Shown: positions 1 through 11,891, counted from the stretch's first letter. The stretch: 64,000 bases of DNA from Lamellibrachia columna (GCA_963662155.1 OY759266.1:6747026-6811025); one strand, 5' to 3'. Notes: a model not told the origin generated them from the letters alone. Translations and numbers: made by a program.

Positions 1-1574
1 ACTAGAAGCACGACGGCAGTCCAGCGAACACTCCTCTCAGAAATCATTGTCTGTACTCTATACTCTATAAAACAAGAACTACTCTGTTCCACGGAGTCTT
101 GAACGTTGACTGGATCTACGCACACAATTAATATATCCGTCGCTGTCCAATCGGGGACTAATTAACCGACGACTGTAGAAGCCATACACACTCGACGTCT
201 TTGCTGAAGAATCTTAACGCTGTATCCAGTCTGCGCGAGTTTATGACAAATATAGGCAGCGGCCCACGCCTTCCTGCTGCATGATGTGTGGGACTTGGCC
301 GAATCACAGCGAAACAGCCGCTACGAAACACTGCTCACTTAAATACGACACGGAAGGCGGCCACGTCTGCGTGCAGCCACGCGCGACTGATCCAACGCGT
401 CACGGCTACTCTGCTCAAGTCGGCGTCGGTCAGAGCAGAAACTCGTGGAATGTATTCTTGGCGCTACCGTTGTACGGCACAAGGGCGTGTGAGCCATTGT
501 AGGGCCATTGTGATGACTGACCGTCGCTTTGTACTGACATTTGTGATGACTGACCGTCGCTTTATACTGACATACTACCGATACTATTGAGCGACTGCGG
601 GGTGAACGCGACACCCCCGCGTATAAATCAACCGAAAGAAGGAACGCACTTCAGATAATGACACCCGCATAGCGAGCGTTGGTTGAATCGGGTCGAACTT
701 TGATGGGGCTGATATATGCTTAGGAATTAAGCCCCCTACATAGTTGATTTTTATTTAACTGTGCTTCGATAACTCTGCCACAATTCCATTCAAATAACAG
801 AACAGCACACATACAATGTTAGTAAGGCAGTCTTGCACGTTGTACAGGCAAATTATTATGGACACGTGCACTTGATTATCTGAGATGAATTGCGCTGGTT
901 TACGAATAAAAATGCGCACTGGTACAGGTTCGCGCGACAATTTCGTCGGATATTTTTGTATAATTTTGTTGCGGTAATAGGAATAAGTGAACATAAGGTG
1001 CTTAACTTTGACAGTGAGTGTGTGCATGCGTGGGTGCGTGCGTGCGTGCGTGTAAATTACGTTCATTTGAAATTACACTCTGGTAGGAAATAAACTAAAC
1101 TGAAGTGACAGAAAATGCTGATATCTCAGTTTATATATTTTTTCATTCTTAAGCCGGGTTACCTCATGCAGTGTCACACATATCTTATATGTAACCATTA
1201 ATCATGCGGTGACCTCGCGTCAACCCAGTCAGGCAGTTGATGTGGGTAAGATAGCCTGATTTGCATCACATAATGACACACATGCTAAATACCCTGGTAC
1301 AGGAATGTATTTCTAAACAATTTATCTTAGACCGGCTGGGTAGATTGCATCGTTGTCATTGTGCAGAATGCGCCGTATCCATCAATTAGTTCACATTTAC
1401 CGATCTGCTCCATAAAACCCGCAACGCAGTGATACCAAGAATAATGGTCGTATCTTTCACAAGCCTTGTCCAATGTCGTCCTCCGTAGCTGAAGGTTAAG
1501 CAAAGATCATTAGTGTGAATAAGAACTCCTCAAAGGTGGCATTACGCTATTACCTGCATATGTGATGACTGTAC
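1..1574. other. Gene-poor flank
   Basis: No coding region is supported; the short ORFs match nothing I recognise. A 33 bp segment beginning GTGATGACTGACCGTCGCTT occurs twice in tandem at 510-575. A short TGCG microsatellite lies at about 1017-1052. TATAAAA at 66-72 has no recognisable gene behind it. Confidence 0.5.
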
Positions 1575-1582
1575 ACACGTAG

Positions 1583-1696
1583 CATTACACTATACCATGG
1601 CACATTACACTATACCAGGGTACATTACACTATACCATGGTACATTACACTATACCATGGCACATTACACTATACCAGGGTACATTACACTATGCA
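1583..1696. repeat. 20 bp tandem repeat, 6 copies
   Basis: The unit CATTACACTATACCATGGCA repeats six times at exact 20 bp spacing. Copies differ mainly in CCATGG versus CCAGGG and in the last two bases. Confidence 0.9.
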
Positions 1697-1767
1697 CGTT
1701 GGCGTAAAAATCGAGTGTGTGTCGTTATTTCCATATCAACCTTAAGGCCTAGAGTTACAATTTCACA

Positions 1768-2043
1768 AATGTTAATTATACTGGTTTGTGTGAACTACAA
1801 CGACGAGGACATCACAGTCAATCAAGCAAGCAACAAACTGTCACACACATCAAGTAACGCATTCACACTATTTTGCAACATTTCAACAGGAGTTCCAACT
1901 GTCTAAATGTTAATTATACTGGTTTGTGTGAACTATAACGACGAGGACATCACAATCACAGTCAATCAAGCAAGCAACAAACTGTCACACACATCAAGTA
2001 ACGCATTCACACTATTTTGCAACAGTTCAACAGGAGTTCCAAC
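1768..2043. repeat. 137 bp direct tandem duplication
   Basis: The segment starting AATGTTAATTATACTGGTTT at 1768 recurs at 1905. The two copies are nearly identical, apart from a 6 bp insertion (AATCAC) and a few substitutions in the second. The low divergence suggests a recent duplication. No gene is visible in it. Confidence 0.9.
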
Positions 2044-2938
2044 GGTCGTATTTTGTTATATTTGTATTACCCGCTGATTAAATACTACTAGGCGTATGAG
2101 TGAAATGTCGCTACCGTACACTTAACAAAACTACTGTACACCTAACAAAACAGAGGTCGACTTAATTTCCCATGAACGCTGAGTTTGCATTTTGTGTTTC
2201 CTTGAACTGTCCCAATGTCCTATTTTCCATGAAACGTGGATTGTGTTTTCTTGCAAATGTTGTTTTCATACTATGAACGTGACTCAGACCATGGCTGCTA
2301 CATATGATCGGTATGACCTCACAGAACGTTGTACGTTTCCTGAGAATACGGACAGAATATCTCATTTGTCTAGAACCTTCAAACTGTTCCGCCAGCAGCC
2401 ACACCGCTTACTGGTAGACCGGGAGTTTGGCGAATCACGGTGGCTTGTACGCGGGAACTCATTCAGATTTTTCTTATAGCACATATGAGAAGTCACATAT
2501 GAGAAGTCACATAAGTTTTCATTTCGTTGCACTCTCTGACCTCGTTTTTAATCCTAGAGACACTGATTTCTGTCTATCTTGGAATTAACTTCTCATAATG
2601 ACCGTGACCATGGATATGTACAGTATATATAGTACCTGGGGAAATTTCACGCAACATTGACATTTTCCCATGACTCGCATCAATTTCCCCCAAAAGGTAC
2701 ACGCCCTACACATTGCGATCGCAGGATACGTGAGTCACGCATTAAAATAGTATCATTCTACGCCTTCGCCGTGAGCTAAGTTAACACTGCCTACATTGCG
2801 CGAGTCCGTTGCGAAACCCGCAGTACAGGCGAGCGATATGGAAATTGTATTTACCGGGAGAAATGCACGAATTGCAACACGTAGGCTCTGTGGGTTACTT
2901 CGTCTACGATATCTCAACCGCACCAGGCGGATCTGTGT
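2044..2938. other. Unannotated stretch
   Basis: No gene is recognised. A 14 bp unit (CACATATGAGAAGT) is duplicated in tandem at 2480-2513. The short ORFs here have no domain signature. Confidence 0.5.
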
Positions 2939-4115
2939 GGGGAGTCCGGGTGCTAGTTACAAATTTCAGTTAAAGTAACTTTTTGTGAAAAGTGTTAGAT
3001 GCATTATTTCTGTCGACGTATATATTAAGTTTATTATTTCCTTTAATAAACGGTACCATACCATTGATATGTCATACTTAAGTTAGGTAGATATGTGAAA
3101 TTTCCCAGGCGCGGTCGACTGTAACAACTAACCCCGCAAGCGGGGCAAGTTGTTATATCATACAGGGCACGTTGCAAATGTCACTCGTACATGTTACTAT
3201 TATTACATTAATTGGATAATACACACTTATACACAGTGTACATAACAATGAAGGCGTTCACAGCTTCATACATTACGTTTTTAGTTACGAAAGGGGACTC
3301 ATTCCCCCGGATTCTCACATAACAAACAACTGTGAATGTAATATGAATTATTGAGTGGAAATATATATATGCGACTTTTACTTGACTGAATGATACACGC
3401 AAAACATACACATCATTGCTCAAATACGGCTATGCCATAAACATTTAACATGATTTAAAAAAAATTCCATCTAAGACAAAACACACAGATGGCAAGTGGA
3501 CAAGGAAGCCATTGGCTTATCGAGAGTCCAACCATTTGTCATCTATGTGTAACCCGCCCTTCTGAGACACTTGTTAATTTTGTTCGACGCTGCTAGCATT
3601 AACAGTACTGGTTATAAACCAGTACGCTAGGCTTTCACTACAGGTGAAATAAAGTATTCTCACGTCGTGGTTAAATAAGTTTTGTTTTTTCAGTCAATGT
3701 CAGCGCACAACTGGCTGGCTGAGCCATCGGTGCGAGCCTCCCAAGCATTGTTGCAGTTGTAACAACTTGCCCCAATACAATTGTAACAATTTGCCCCAAA
3801 CGCAAATTTTGCAGTTGAACGCACGTTTTTTTTTCAGTTTAGCTTCTACTTGGCATAACTCCTTATACTATACAGTAGACATGTTTCAAGTTTCTTTCAC
3901 AAAACCTAAAAGGTGGCTGCCTGCAATGAAAATTGTGAGCATACCCAAAACAGTTTTATGTGGTTAAAAAGTAATTTTTGTTCACACCTCTTTAATTTCG
4001 TCTTCTTAACTCCCGATTTTTTGAGAGTGTGTCTGCTGGTGGACTTCCGACCAATTACTGTCGATGGTATCTCCATATCTGTGCTATGTTTTCGTAAAAC
4101 GACTCCGGTCTCCCC
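2939..4115. mobile_element. Non-autonomous DNA transposon (MITE family 1), copy 1
   Basis: The left end reads GGGGAGTCCGGGTGCTAGTT and the right end CCGGTCTCCCC, so the ends are imperfect inverted repeats starting GGGGA. The interior aligns by eye with 11892-13010 and with the right part of 30858-32224. Shared landmarks are the TTTCAGTTAAAGTAACTTTT block, GGGGCAAGTTGTTA, the TACACAGTGTACATAACAAT block and the CGATGGTATCTCCATAT block near the right end. No transposase ORF is present. This copy carries a 3' fragment of the CR1-like LINE (3443-3617) that copy 2 lacks. Right-hand TA (4116-4117) agrees with a TA target duplication; the left flank is TG. Confidence 0.75.
3443..3617 (-). mobile_element. 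CR1-like LINE 3' end, nested in MITE copy 1
   Basis: Read on the minus strand this matches the last codons and 3'UTR of the LINE seen at 30380-30550 and 51230-51359. It has the AGGGCGGGTTACACATAG stop-codon region, then the conserved GACTCTCGATAAGCCAATGG and CTTCCTTGTCCACTTGCCAT segments. Such 5'-truncated insertions are typical of target-primed reverse transcription. Confidence 0.8.
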
Positions 4116-5110
4116 TATGCAAAAAAAGTAACGGTACGTTGCTATATAGCGTTGTATCTAGTCCTTGTGACTGTTCTAGGCGCTTTACACTCCACCCCCT
4201 GGGTTACCTGTTTATTTCAAAGTCATCTCAACTTCTTAGGGAAGCATTCAGCCAAGCTGCAATTGCTGGGCGAAGACTATTCTTTCACACACCAACCCCT
4301 GCAGGGAGCCAGGTTCTCTTTTATACAACTGAAGTCTGAATGTACTGTAGCAACGTGGAGTGAACGGAATTACCAAAACTTCGAAAGAAGATTCGAATGA
4401 AAGGCTGACACTTTAACCGCAACGACACCGCGCCACACCTTCAGCAGAACTGACAAAAACACTTACTAGACCAACCAACACACGAGACCATTTATAATTG
4501 GCGTACATTCAAGCAATAATAATGATAGGCCCTATTACGCACTTGAAAAAATCAGCAAGTTACCACAAGTACTCTGCAACGAACACATTTGGGAACATTT
4601 ACTTTGTTACGTATCGTCAACTTGACTGGTGAGACGAATATGCTAAAAGCGCGCTCCATTTGCGAGACAAATTCTCGCGGGTCACAATTTTTAACCTCCT
4701 TTAGTGATCCAACGTACCGTCGCCCACATAGTAAACACGTAGGCGGCACCGATCACAGTGGACGGTTTGCGTCACCTTGCCCCATTTAACAGCAAGCCAA
4801 TCCGTTGGATGTGAATAGAGTTTTTCTCAAGTGTTATACTTTGGGACTTGGACCCATGCTTGGCAGAGAAGGAAATTACCCAAGTATACTAACTTACGTT
4901 GTACTGCTTGATAGAAGACATACACAAACATATGACTTGACGACAAGTCAACTAAAAGTGTCGACGTAATGTTTACATAGAGGCGGGTAACCACAGCCTG
5001 TGCAGTAACATGGAGATACTATTATCAAAGATGAATCACAATACGTAAGTAGTGCATACTCTTGAAAACAATACTTGGCGATGACCTAAAGTATATAACT
5101 ATGTCGCCGC
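4116..5110. other. Unannotated stretch
   Basis: I see no gene, RNA gene or clear repeat between MITE copy 1 and the 33 bp array. All ORFs are under 100 codons and lack recognisable motifs. Confidence 0.5.
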
Positions 5111-6530
5111 CCGAGATCTGTCCACCCACAGTCCCGGGAGCTGTCCACACACTGTACGCCACAATCCCGGGATCTGTCCACAGACTCTACGCCACACTCC
5201 TGGGAACTGTCCACAGACTCTACGCTACAGTCCTGGGAACTGTCCACATACTCTACGCCACATTCCCAGGAACTGTCCACAGACTCTACGCTACAGTCCT
5301 GGGAACTGTCCACATACTCTACGCCACATTCCCGGGAACTGTCCACAGACTCTACGCTACAGTACTGGGAACTGTCCACAGACTCTACGCTACAGTCCTG
5401 GGAACTGTCCACATACTCTACGCCACATTCCCGGGAACTGTCCACAGACTCTACGTCACAGTCCTGGGAACTGTCCACATACTCTACGCCACATTCCCGG
5501 GAACTGTCCACAGACTCTACGCTACAGTCCTGGGAACTGTCCACAGACTCTACGCTACAGTCCCGGGAACTGTCCACATACTCTACGCCACATTCCCGGG
5601 AACTGTCCACAGACTCTACGCCACAGTCCCGGGAACTGTCCACATACTCTACGCCACATTCCCGGGAACTGTCCACAGACTCTACGCCACAGTCCTGGGA
5701 ACTGTCCACATACTCTACGCCACAGTCCCGGGAACTGTCCACAGACTCCACGCCACAGTCCCGGGAACTGTCCACAGACTCCACGCCACAGTCCTGGGAA
5801 CTGTCCACAGACTCTACGCTACAGTCCCGGGAACTGTCCACATACTCTACGCCACATTCCCGGGAACTGTCCACAGACTCTACGCCACAGTCCTGGGAAC
5901 TGTCCACATACTCTACGCCACAGTCCCGGGAACTGTTCACAGACTCTACGCCACAGTCCTGGGAACTGTCCACATACTCTATGCCACATTCCCGGGAACT
6001 GTCCACAGACTCTACGCCACAGTCCTGGGAACTGTCCACATACTCTACGCCACAGTCCCGGGAACTGTCCACAGACTCCACGCCACAGTCCCGGGAACTG
6101 TCCACAGACTCCACGCCACATTCCCTGGAACTGTCCACAGACTCCACGCCACAGTCCCGGGAACTGTCCACAGACTCCACGCCACATTCCCGGGAACTGT
6201 CCAAAGATTCTACGCCACAATCCCGGGAACTGTCCACAGACTCTACGCCACAATCCTGGGAACTGTCCACAGACTCTACGCCACAGTCCCGGGAACTGTC
6301 TACAGACTGGACGCCACAGTGCCGGGAACTGTCCACAGACTCTAAGCCTCACTCCCGGGAACTGTCCACAGACTCTACGCCTAACTCCCGGGAACTGTCC
6401 ACAGACTCTACGCCTCACTCCCGGGAACTGTCCACAGACTCTACGCCTCACTCCCGGGAACTATCCACAGACTTTACGCCTCACTCCCGGGAACTGTCCA
6501 CAGACTCTACGCCACAGTGCCGGGAGCTGT
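5111..6530. repeat. 33 bp minisatellite, about 43 copies
   Basis: The unit contains CCCGGGAACTGTCCACAGAC followed by TCTACGCCACAGT. Because 33 is a multiple of three and the unit lacks stops, long ORFs appear on both strands: an 11-residue period PGTVHRLYATV on plus, and SVDSSRDCGVE on minus. From about 5200 to 6050 two variants (CACATACTC and CACAGACTC) largely alternate, giving a 66 bp higher-order repeat; the right end is mostly monomeric. The longest plus-strand ORF (5062-6345) opens with TTG, not ATG. I regard the array as non-coding. Confidence 0.93.
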
Positions 6531-7404
6531 TGTTTCCTGTAGCATGTATGTCTTTTCCACCGCCTAACCACGAGGGACACACATCATTAGACACACGGCG
6601 TTAGTGGGCGACACTGAAATTATCTATTTCCACAGACGAACAACGGCCCGACTACACAAGGCAGACTACTTACGCAAAAGCGCTGCGGGATGTCCACATT
6701 GTGCAACATACCAGACAAGCCACATTTAGTGGGTCGAGTCGCACCAAAGTCGCCCATTTTCATGACTTGCGACTTGACTTGGAATTCAGAGAAATGACTC
6801 GAACCAACTAGTCTGGTTGCTCGAAGCGTACGCAAAACAAGACCATGATCGCACCAAATACAATAATTAGTAGTTTCCCACAAGCAATTACTGCAGACAA
6901 GCCAAACAATCATGACGATTTATGAACCCTGGTGACTTGGGACTTGACTTGGAATTCAGATAGAGATGACCCGAGACTTGACTTGGACGTCATTGGCTTG
7001 CGACTTGACTTGACAGTTTGTGACTTGCCAACATGTCTGCCTGTCCCCGAGATTACGGTCGTGTGTGATAATGGGAACCATGGCTATGAACAATACAGTG
7101 CGCACAAAGGACACCGTTGAAGGCTAATACCGATATGTTATAACTTATCGCAAACAACTATAACAACTAGGGTCTAAAAATATGTGTGTTTCCGGTAACG
7201 GGCCTAAAAAATAGGTAGGTAGGTATGTGTTTTTTACAACTGTCCCGACAACCGGTCTAGATAGAATGATATGCATGTACATTTTCACCAGTAATATCTT
7301 TCTATATTATTAAAGTTCAAATATCTTGTTTCGCATGATCTTAGATTAAATACAAAGTTCTTCATAGAAAGATATTACAGGAGCGTCAATGACGTACTAT
7401 TCAC
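6531..7404. other. Unannotated stretch with local repeats
   Basis: No gene. The motif GACTTGACTTGG with GAATTCAGA following recurs at about 6771 and 6942, with further GACTTGACTT copies to 7015. A perfect 15 bp inverted repeat, GTAATATCTTTCTAT at 7291-7305 and its complement at 7364-7378, encloses 58 bp and could be a small decayed MITE. TAGGTAGGTAGG occurs near 7215. Confidence 0.5.
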
Positions 7405-7815
7405 AGGGTGACATTATGGGCGAGATATACACACTGTGACATCATGGGTGAGAAATACACAGGGGCGACATCATGGGTGAGAAATACACAGGGGTGACAT
7501 CATGGGTGAGAAATACACAGGGGTGACATCATGGGTGAGAAATACACAGGGGTGACATCATGGGTGAGAAATACACAGGGGTGACATCATGGGTGAGAAA
7601 TACACAGGGGTGACATCATGGGTGAGAAATACACAGGGGCGACATCATGGGTGAGAAATACACAGGGGTGACATCATGGGTGAGAAATACACAGGGGCGA
7701 CATCATGGGTGAGAAATACACAGGGGCGACATCATGGGTGAGAAATACACAGGGGTGACATCATGGGTGAGAAATACACAGGGGCGACATCATGGGTGAG
7801 AAATACATAGCGGTG
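7405..7815. repeat. 29 bp minisatellite, about 14 copies
   Basis: The unit is GACATCATGGGTGAGAAATA followed by CACAGGGGT (29 bp). Variation is almost confined to GGGGT versus GGGGC and to the degenerate first and last units. The internal copies are nearly identical, suggesting recent expansion. Confidence 0.93.
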
Positions 7816-7829
7816 ACAACATTACGACC

Positions 7830-7869
7830 GATGTGTGTGTGCGTGCGTGCGCGCGCGCGTGCGTGCGTG
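7830..7869. repeat. TG/CG alternating microsatellite
   Basis: Short alternating purine-pyrimidine run (TGTG, then TGCG and CGCG). It directly precedes CAGGGGTGACAT, a stray piece of the 29 bp unit. Confidence 0.8.
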
Positions 7870-8097
7870 TCAGGGGTGACATGATGGGGAATGTATCCGC
7901 ACTGAAGTATTACTTGCTACTAAATGTAGCGAAACGAACATTGATTAAAATATTAGAAGAAAAAGTAGGGTTACTAGAAACCCACCTATTTTTCTTAGGC
8001 TTAGGTCTACATGAAGGAAAACAATATAGACAAATCAAGCAGCTGTAGCGCGCTACTCAGATATGATGTCGTTATAAGACACTGCAATACCAGTGAT

Positions 8098-8252
8098 AAT
8101 TATTGTTCTTATGTTCATTTAATAAACGGGAAGGTAATTATTGTTCTTATGTTCATTTAATAAACGGGAAGGTAATTATTGTTCTTATGTTCATTTAATA
8201 AACGGGAAGGTAATTATTGTTCTTATGTTCATTTAATAAACGGGAAGGTACA
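8098..8252. repeat. 38 bp tandem repeat, 4 copies
   Basis: The unit begins GGTAATTATTGTTCTTATGT and ends AATAAACGGGAA. TGTTCTTAT starts at 8104, 8142, 8180 and 8218, exactly 38 bp apart, with essentially no divergence. Confidence 0.92.
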
Positions 8253-8506
8253 ACGTGTGGGCAGTGGGCAGGTCCAATGGACCTGTACGGGATGGAATAA
8301 GACGCTCCCGCCTCCACGAGTCTACCACGTATGGGTAAAATACGGTGATGTTAACATGACATCACAGGGCGGATGTCTTCCTCGATGAAGTCAACGGCCA
8401 GGACGGAAGGGCTCCAAGATGAGTTCAACGACCACGTGTTCAGGACCAAGGCGAGCCACATTTTTTTTTGGTGGATATCGGCTGTGGTCAACCAGCCTGG
8501 AGAGGG

Positions 8507-11500
8507 ATGGGCTCCGCTAGGTTGCAAATCTGCCCTAGACACACCATGATCATGAAAACCAGTTTGAATCACATACCGGATCGGTCGCAGCCCGGGTCAA
8601 AAATGACCGCGCCTCCCGCCGTACATCAGGACGGGGGTGTTAAGTATGCTACTGGTGCCCCTACCAAAAAGATACGTGGAAGAAACGACATCACCATCGG
8701 CACATGGAATGTCAGGACATTGAGAGCTGCAGGAAAACTGAAAGAACTCACACATGAGATGGAGAGATACAGATGGAACCTGCTTGGACTCGCCGAGATG
8801 CGATGGAAAAGCTTTGGTGAAACATCGACCGAAGAAGGACACAAGGTCTACTTCAGTGGCAAGAAGGACAAACACGAACAAGGCGTTGGGTTTCTTGTTC
8901 ACAAAGACATCGTGAACACTGTCATGGGTTGTCGCCCTATCTCCAGCAGGCTCATCACCATCCGCCTGAAGGCAACTCCCTTCAACATGACATTCATACA
9001 AGTTTATGCCCCAACGTCTGATTATGACGACAGTGAGGTGGAAGATTTCTATGGCCAGCTGCAAGAAGTCATAGAGGAAACGCCAAAGAAAGACAATCTT
9101 ATTGTACTAGGAGACTGGAATGCAAAAGTGGGAAAGGATGCGCAGAACAACTGGCAAGACACTTGCGGACCTTTCTGCAACACGGAAACAAATGAGAGAG
9201 GTCACAGGCTCCTCGAATTTGCAATGTACAATGAGCTGATGCTGGCTAACACATTTTGCCCACACAAAACATCTAGAAGATGGACCTGGCACAGCCCAGA
9301 TGGAAAACATCACAATCAGATCGACTACATCTTGGTGAAACGGCGCTTTCACACAGGAGTGAACATTGCCAGGACACGAAGCTTTCCAGGAGCAGATATC
9401 GGAAGTGATCACGACTTGCTGATGACATCCTTCCACATTCGCCTGAAGAGGATCAGCAAACCAAAGCCAACAAGAATCAAATTTGACATCGAGAAACTTA
9501 AGGATCCTGATGTAGCAGAAGCATTCAAAGCAATGATAGGTGGGAAATTTGCACCACTTATCACACTGGATGACAAATATACCGACGTGAACTTGCTGAC
9601 CAACACCTTCAACAAAACAGTGACCGACACAGCCCACGAGATCCTTGGAAAACACCGTCGGACAAAGAAACCATGGGTCACAACATACATCCTAGATCTT
9701 TGTGACAAAAGAAGGGAATTGAAAAGGAGAAAATGTGATCCTGAAGGTGCAGCAAAATACAGAGAAGTCAACAAGAAGATTAAACAAGATATGAGAAGAG
9801 CAAAAGATAACTGGATAGCAGAACAATGCTGTGAAATTGAAGACAGCTTGAGCAAGAACAACAGCAAGAAGGCTTATCAAATAGTGAAAGACCTGACATC
9901 AGTGAAGAAAGGGATAACTACCACTATCCAAGACAAATCAGGGAAATGCCTGACAGAAGAACAGCAGATCCTCAATCGATGGACAGAATACTGCTCAGAA
10001 TTGTACAGCCACAACACCAACGGAGTCCCAGTAGTACTAAATTGTCCACAGACTACTGAAGAGGACGACTACCCCATTCTTCGTGAGGAAGTGGAGGCTG
10101 CAGTAAAGTCTCTGAAAAAAGGAAAGTCAGCTGGAATTGATAACATACCAGCAGAACTGGTTCAAGCTGGGGGAGAAGCCTTGATTACCACACTTACAAC
10201 AATCTGCAACAAGATCTGGCAGACAGGAAAATGGCCCACCCCATGGACTCAGTCACTGATCATAACACTTCCCAAGAAAGGCAACCTACAGATGTGCCAA
10301 AATTACAGAACAATCAGCCTCATCAGCCACCCGAGCAAAGTCATGTTGAAGATACTACTCAACAGACTCAAACCCCAGGCAGAAGAGATTATCGCTGAAG
10401 AACAAGCGGGTTTTCGAGCAGGACGGAGCACCAGTGAACAGATCTTCAACCTTAGAATCCTTTGCGAGAAACACCTTCAACATCAGCAAAGCCTGTATCA
10501 TGTCTTTATAGATTTCAAGAAGGCCTTTGATAAGGTATGGCATGCGGCCCTATGGGCAACCATGAGGAAGTACGACATTGGTTCCAAGCTTGTCCGAACC
10601 ATTGAACACCTATATGACAATGCCACCAGTGCAGTAACCTTCAACAGCAGCATAGGAGACTGGTTTCGAACAACAGTCGGAGTTCGACAAGGATGCCTAC
10701 TATCACCAACGCTCTTCAACATTTTTCTGGAAAGGATCATGACTGATGCTTTAGAAAACCATCAAGGCACTGTCAGCATTGGAGGCAGGACAATCACCAA
10801 CCTTCGTTTTGCTGACGACATCGACGGCTTAGCAGGAGATGAACAAGAACTAGTCAATTTAGTGGAGCGCCTTGAAAAAACATCTACATCATACGGCATG
10901 GAGATCAGTGCCGAAAAGACCAAACTGATGACGAACAACACACAAGGCATCAGCACAGAGGTCAAAGTTAATGGACAGAGACTTCAGACAGTAACAAGCT
11001 TCAGGTACTTGGGATCAATTATCACAGATGAGGGTTCCAAACCGGAGATACTTGCCAGGATTGCACAGACAACAGCAGCACTAACAAGGTTGAAACCCTT
11101 ATGGAACGACAGAAACATCACGGTCAGTTCGAAGATAAGGCTGATGCGCTCCCTTGTCATGTCCATCTTTCTGTACGCTTGTGAAACATGGACCCTCTCA
11201 GCAGATCTACAGAAGAGGATACAAGCCATGGAAATGAGATGCTTTCGGAAGATCTTGCGCATATCATACAAAGACCATGTTACTAACGAAGCTGTCCGCA
11301 ACAAGATCAAAGAAGCCATCGGACCATATGATGACCTTCTTACAACAGTTAAGAAGCGTAAACTGAAGTGGTACGGTCATGTATCACGATCATCTGGCCT
11401 TGCAAAGACTATCTTGCAAGGTACCGTAAGAGGGGGGAGACGAAGAGGTAGACAGAAGAAGAGGTGGGAAGACAACATCAAAGAGTGGACAGGAATGGAG

Positions 11501-11605
11501 TTCGCTGACTCCCAGAGGGCTGTCGAGAACAGGGAAACGTGGAGAGAGCTGGTTAGAAAGTCATCAATGGTGCCCCAACGATCCTTACGGGTTATGGGAA
11601 AGTGA
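8507..11605 (+). CDS. RTE-like non-LTR retrotransposon endonuclease/reverse transcriptase, intact ORF
   Basis: This is the single polyprotein of a LINE; it nicks target DNA and copies its own RNA there. I start at ATG 8507 (1032 aa); the frame is open 39 bp further up only through TTG at 8468. The AP-type endonuclease lies in about residues 60-310: TIGTWNVRTL at the start, VYAPTSDYDD, LGDWNAKVG near residue 202, QIDYILV, and GSDHD near 300. The reverse transcriptase follows: KGKSAGIDNIPAELV, motif A VFIDFKKAFDKVW near 666, VGVRQGCLLSPTLFN, and the catalytic FADDID near 768. The C-terminus has LKWYGHVSR and a GRRRGRQKKRWEDNIKEW basic segment, usual in RTE-type proteins often labelled craniofacial development protein 2-like. 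All catalytic motifs are present and there is no frameshift or stop, unlike every other LINE in the window. Sequence from about 8260 is probably its 5'UTR; AAGTGAAGTGAAG follows the stop. Clade naming is by eye. Confidence 0.9.
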   Translation: MGSARLQICPRHTMIMKTSLNHIPDRSQPGSKMTAPPAVHQDGGVKYATGAPTKKIRGRNDITIGTWNVRTLRAAGKLKELTHEMERYRWNLLGLAEMRWKSFGETSTEEGHKVYFSGKKDKHEQGVGFLVHKDIVNTVMGCRPISSRLITIRLKATPFNMTFIQVYAPTSDYDDSEVEDFYGQLQEVIEETPKKDNLIVLGDWNAKVGKDAQNNWQDTCGPFCNTETNERGHRLLEFAMYNELMLANTFCPHKTSRRWTWHSPDGKHHNQIDYILVKRRFHTGVNIARTRSFPGADIGSDHDLLMTSFHIRLKRISKPKPTRIKFDIEKLKDPDVAEAFKAMIGGKFAPLITLDDKYTDVNLLTNTFNKTVTDTAHEILGKHRRTKKPWVTTYILDLCDKRRELKRRKCDPEGAAKYREVNKKIKQDMRRAKDNWIAEQCCEIEDSLSKNNSKKAYQIVKDLTSVKKGITTTIQDKSGKCLTEEQQILNRWTEYCSELYSHNTNGVPVVLNCPQTTEEDDYPILREEVEAAVKSLKKGKSAGIDNIPAELVQAGGEALITTLTTICNKIWQTGKWPTPWTQSLIITLPKKGNLQMCQNYRTISLISHPSKVMLKILLNRLKPQAEEIIAEEQAGFRAGRSTSEQIFNLRILCEKHLQHQQSLYHVFIDFKKAFDKVWHAALWATMRKYDIGSKLVRTIEHLYDNATSAVTFNSSIGDWFRTTVGVRQGCLLSPTLFNIFLERIMTDALENHQGTVSIGGRTITNLRFADDIDGLAGDEQELVNLVERLEKTSTSYGMEISAEKTKLMTNNTQGISTEVKVNGQRLQTVTSFRYLGSIITDEGSKPEILARIAQTTAALTRLKPLWNDRNITVSSKIRLMRSLVMSIFLYACETWTLSADLQKRIQAMEMRCFRKILRISYKDHVTNEAVRNKIKEAIGPYDDLLTTVKKRKLKWYGHVSRSSGLAKTILQGTVRGGRRRGRQKKRWEDNIKEWTGMEFADSQRAVENRETWRELVRKSSMVPQRSLRVMGK

Positions 11606-11891
11606 AGTGAAGACAACGTGTTGTCTACGTTCCCAACTCTGTCCTTTCTAGCGCAATGACGCTGCGCATACTTTCTTGCATCAGTCATGCAGTTGAAAAG
11701 TGTAATATATTCTATGGAATCTTTCACAAGAAATCACAGAACACGATTGGAATAATAAACGGGTTTGCGGCAAACTGTTGACACGCTGTGGGTTGCGTTG
11801 ACGTGGGCATACGAAGTTGTAGGAATATATTAGGGTCTAAGCAATGAAATGACAAACGTGATAGCGTTACTCGATGAGCTACGTAAGTGTA
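11606..11891. other. Probable 3' flank of the RTE-like element
   Basis: No gene. The first 100 bp or so may be the LINE 3'UTR. A clear poly(A) or microsatellite end is not visible, so the 3' boundary is unresolved. Confidence 0.4.

Noticed and set aside
5062..6345. 427-codon ORF on plus and 416-codon ORF on minus
   Set aside because: Both are translations of the 33 bp array; the plus ORF starts at TTG, and stop-free frames follow from unit length being a multiple of three.
8507..11605. Host craniofacial development protein 2 gene
   Set aside because: The protein is an endonuclease/reverse-transcriptase polyprotein; the name is a database label often given to LINE proteins.
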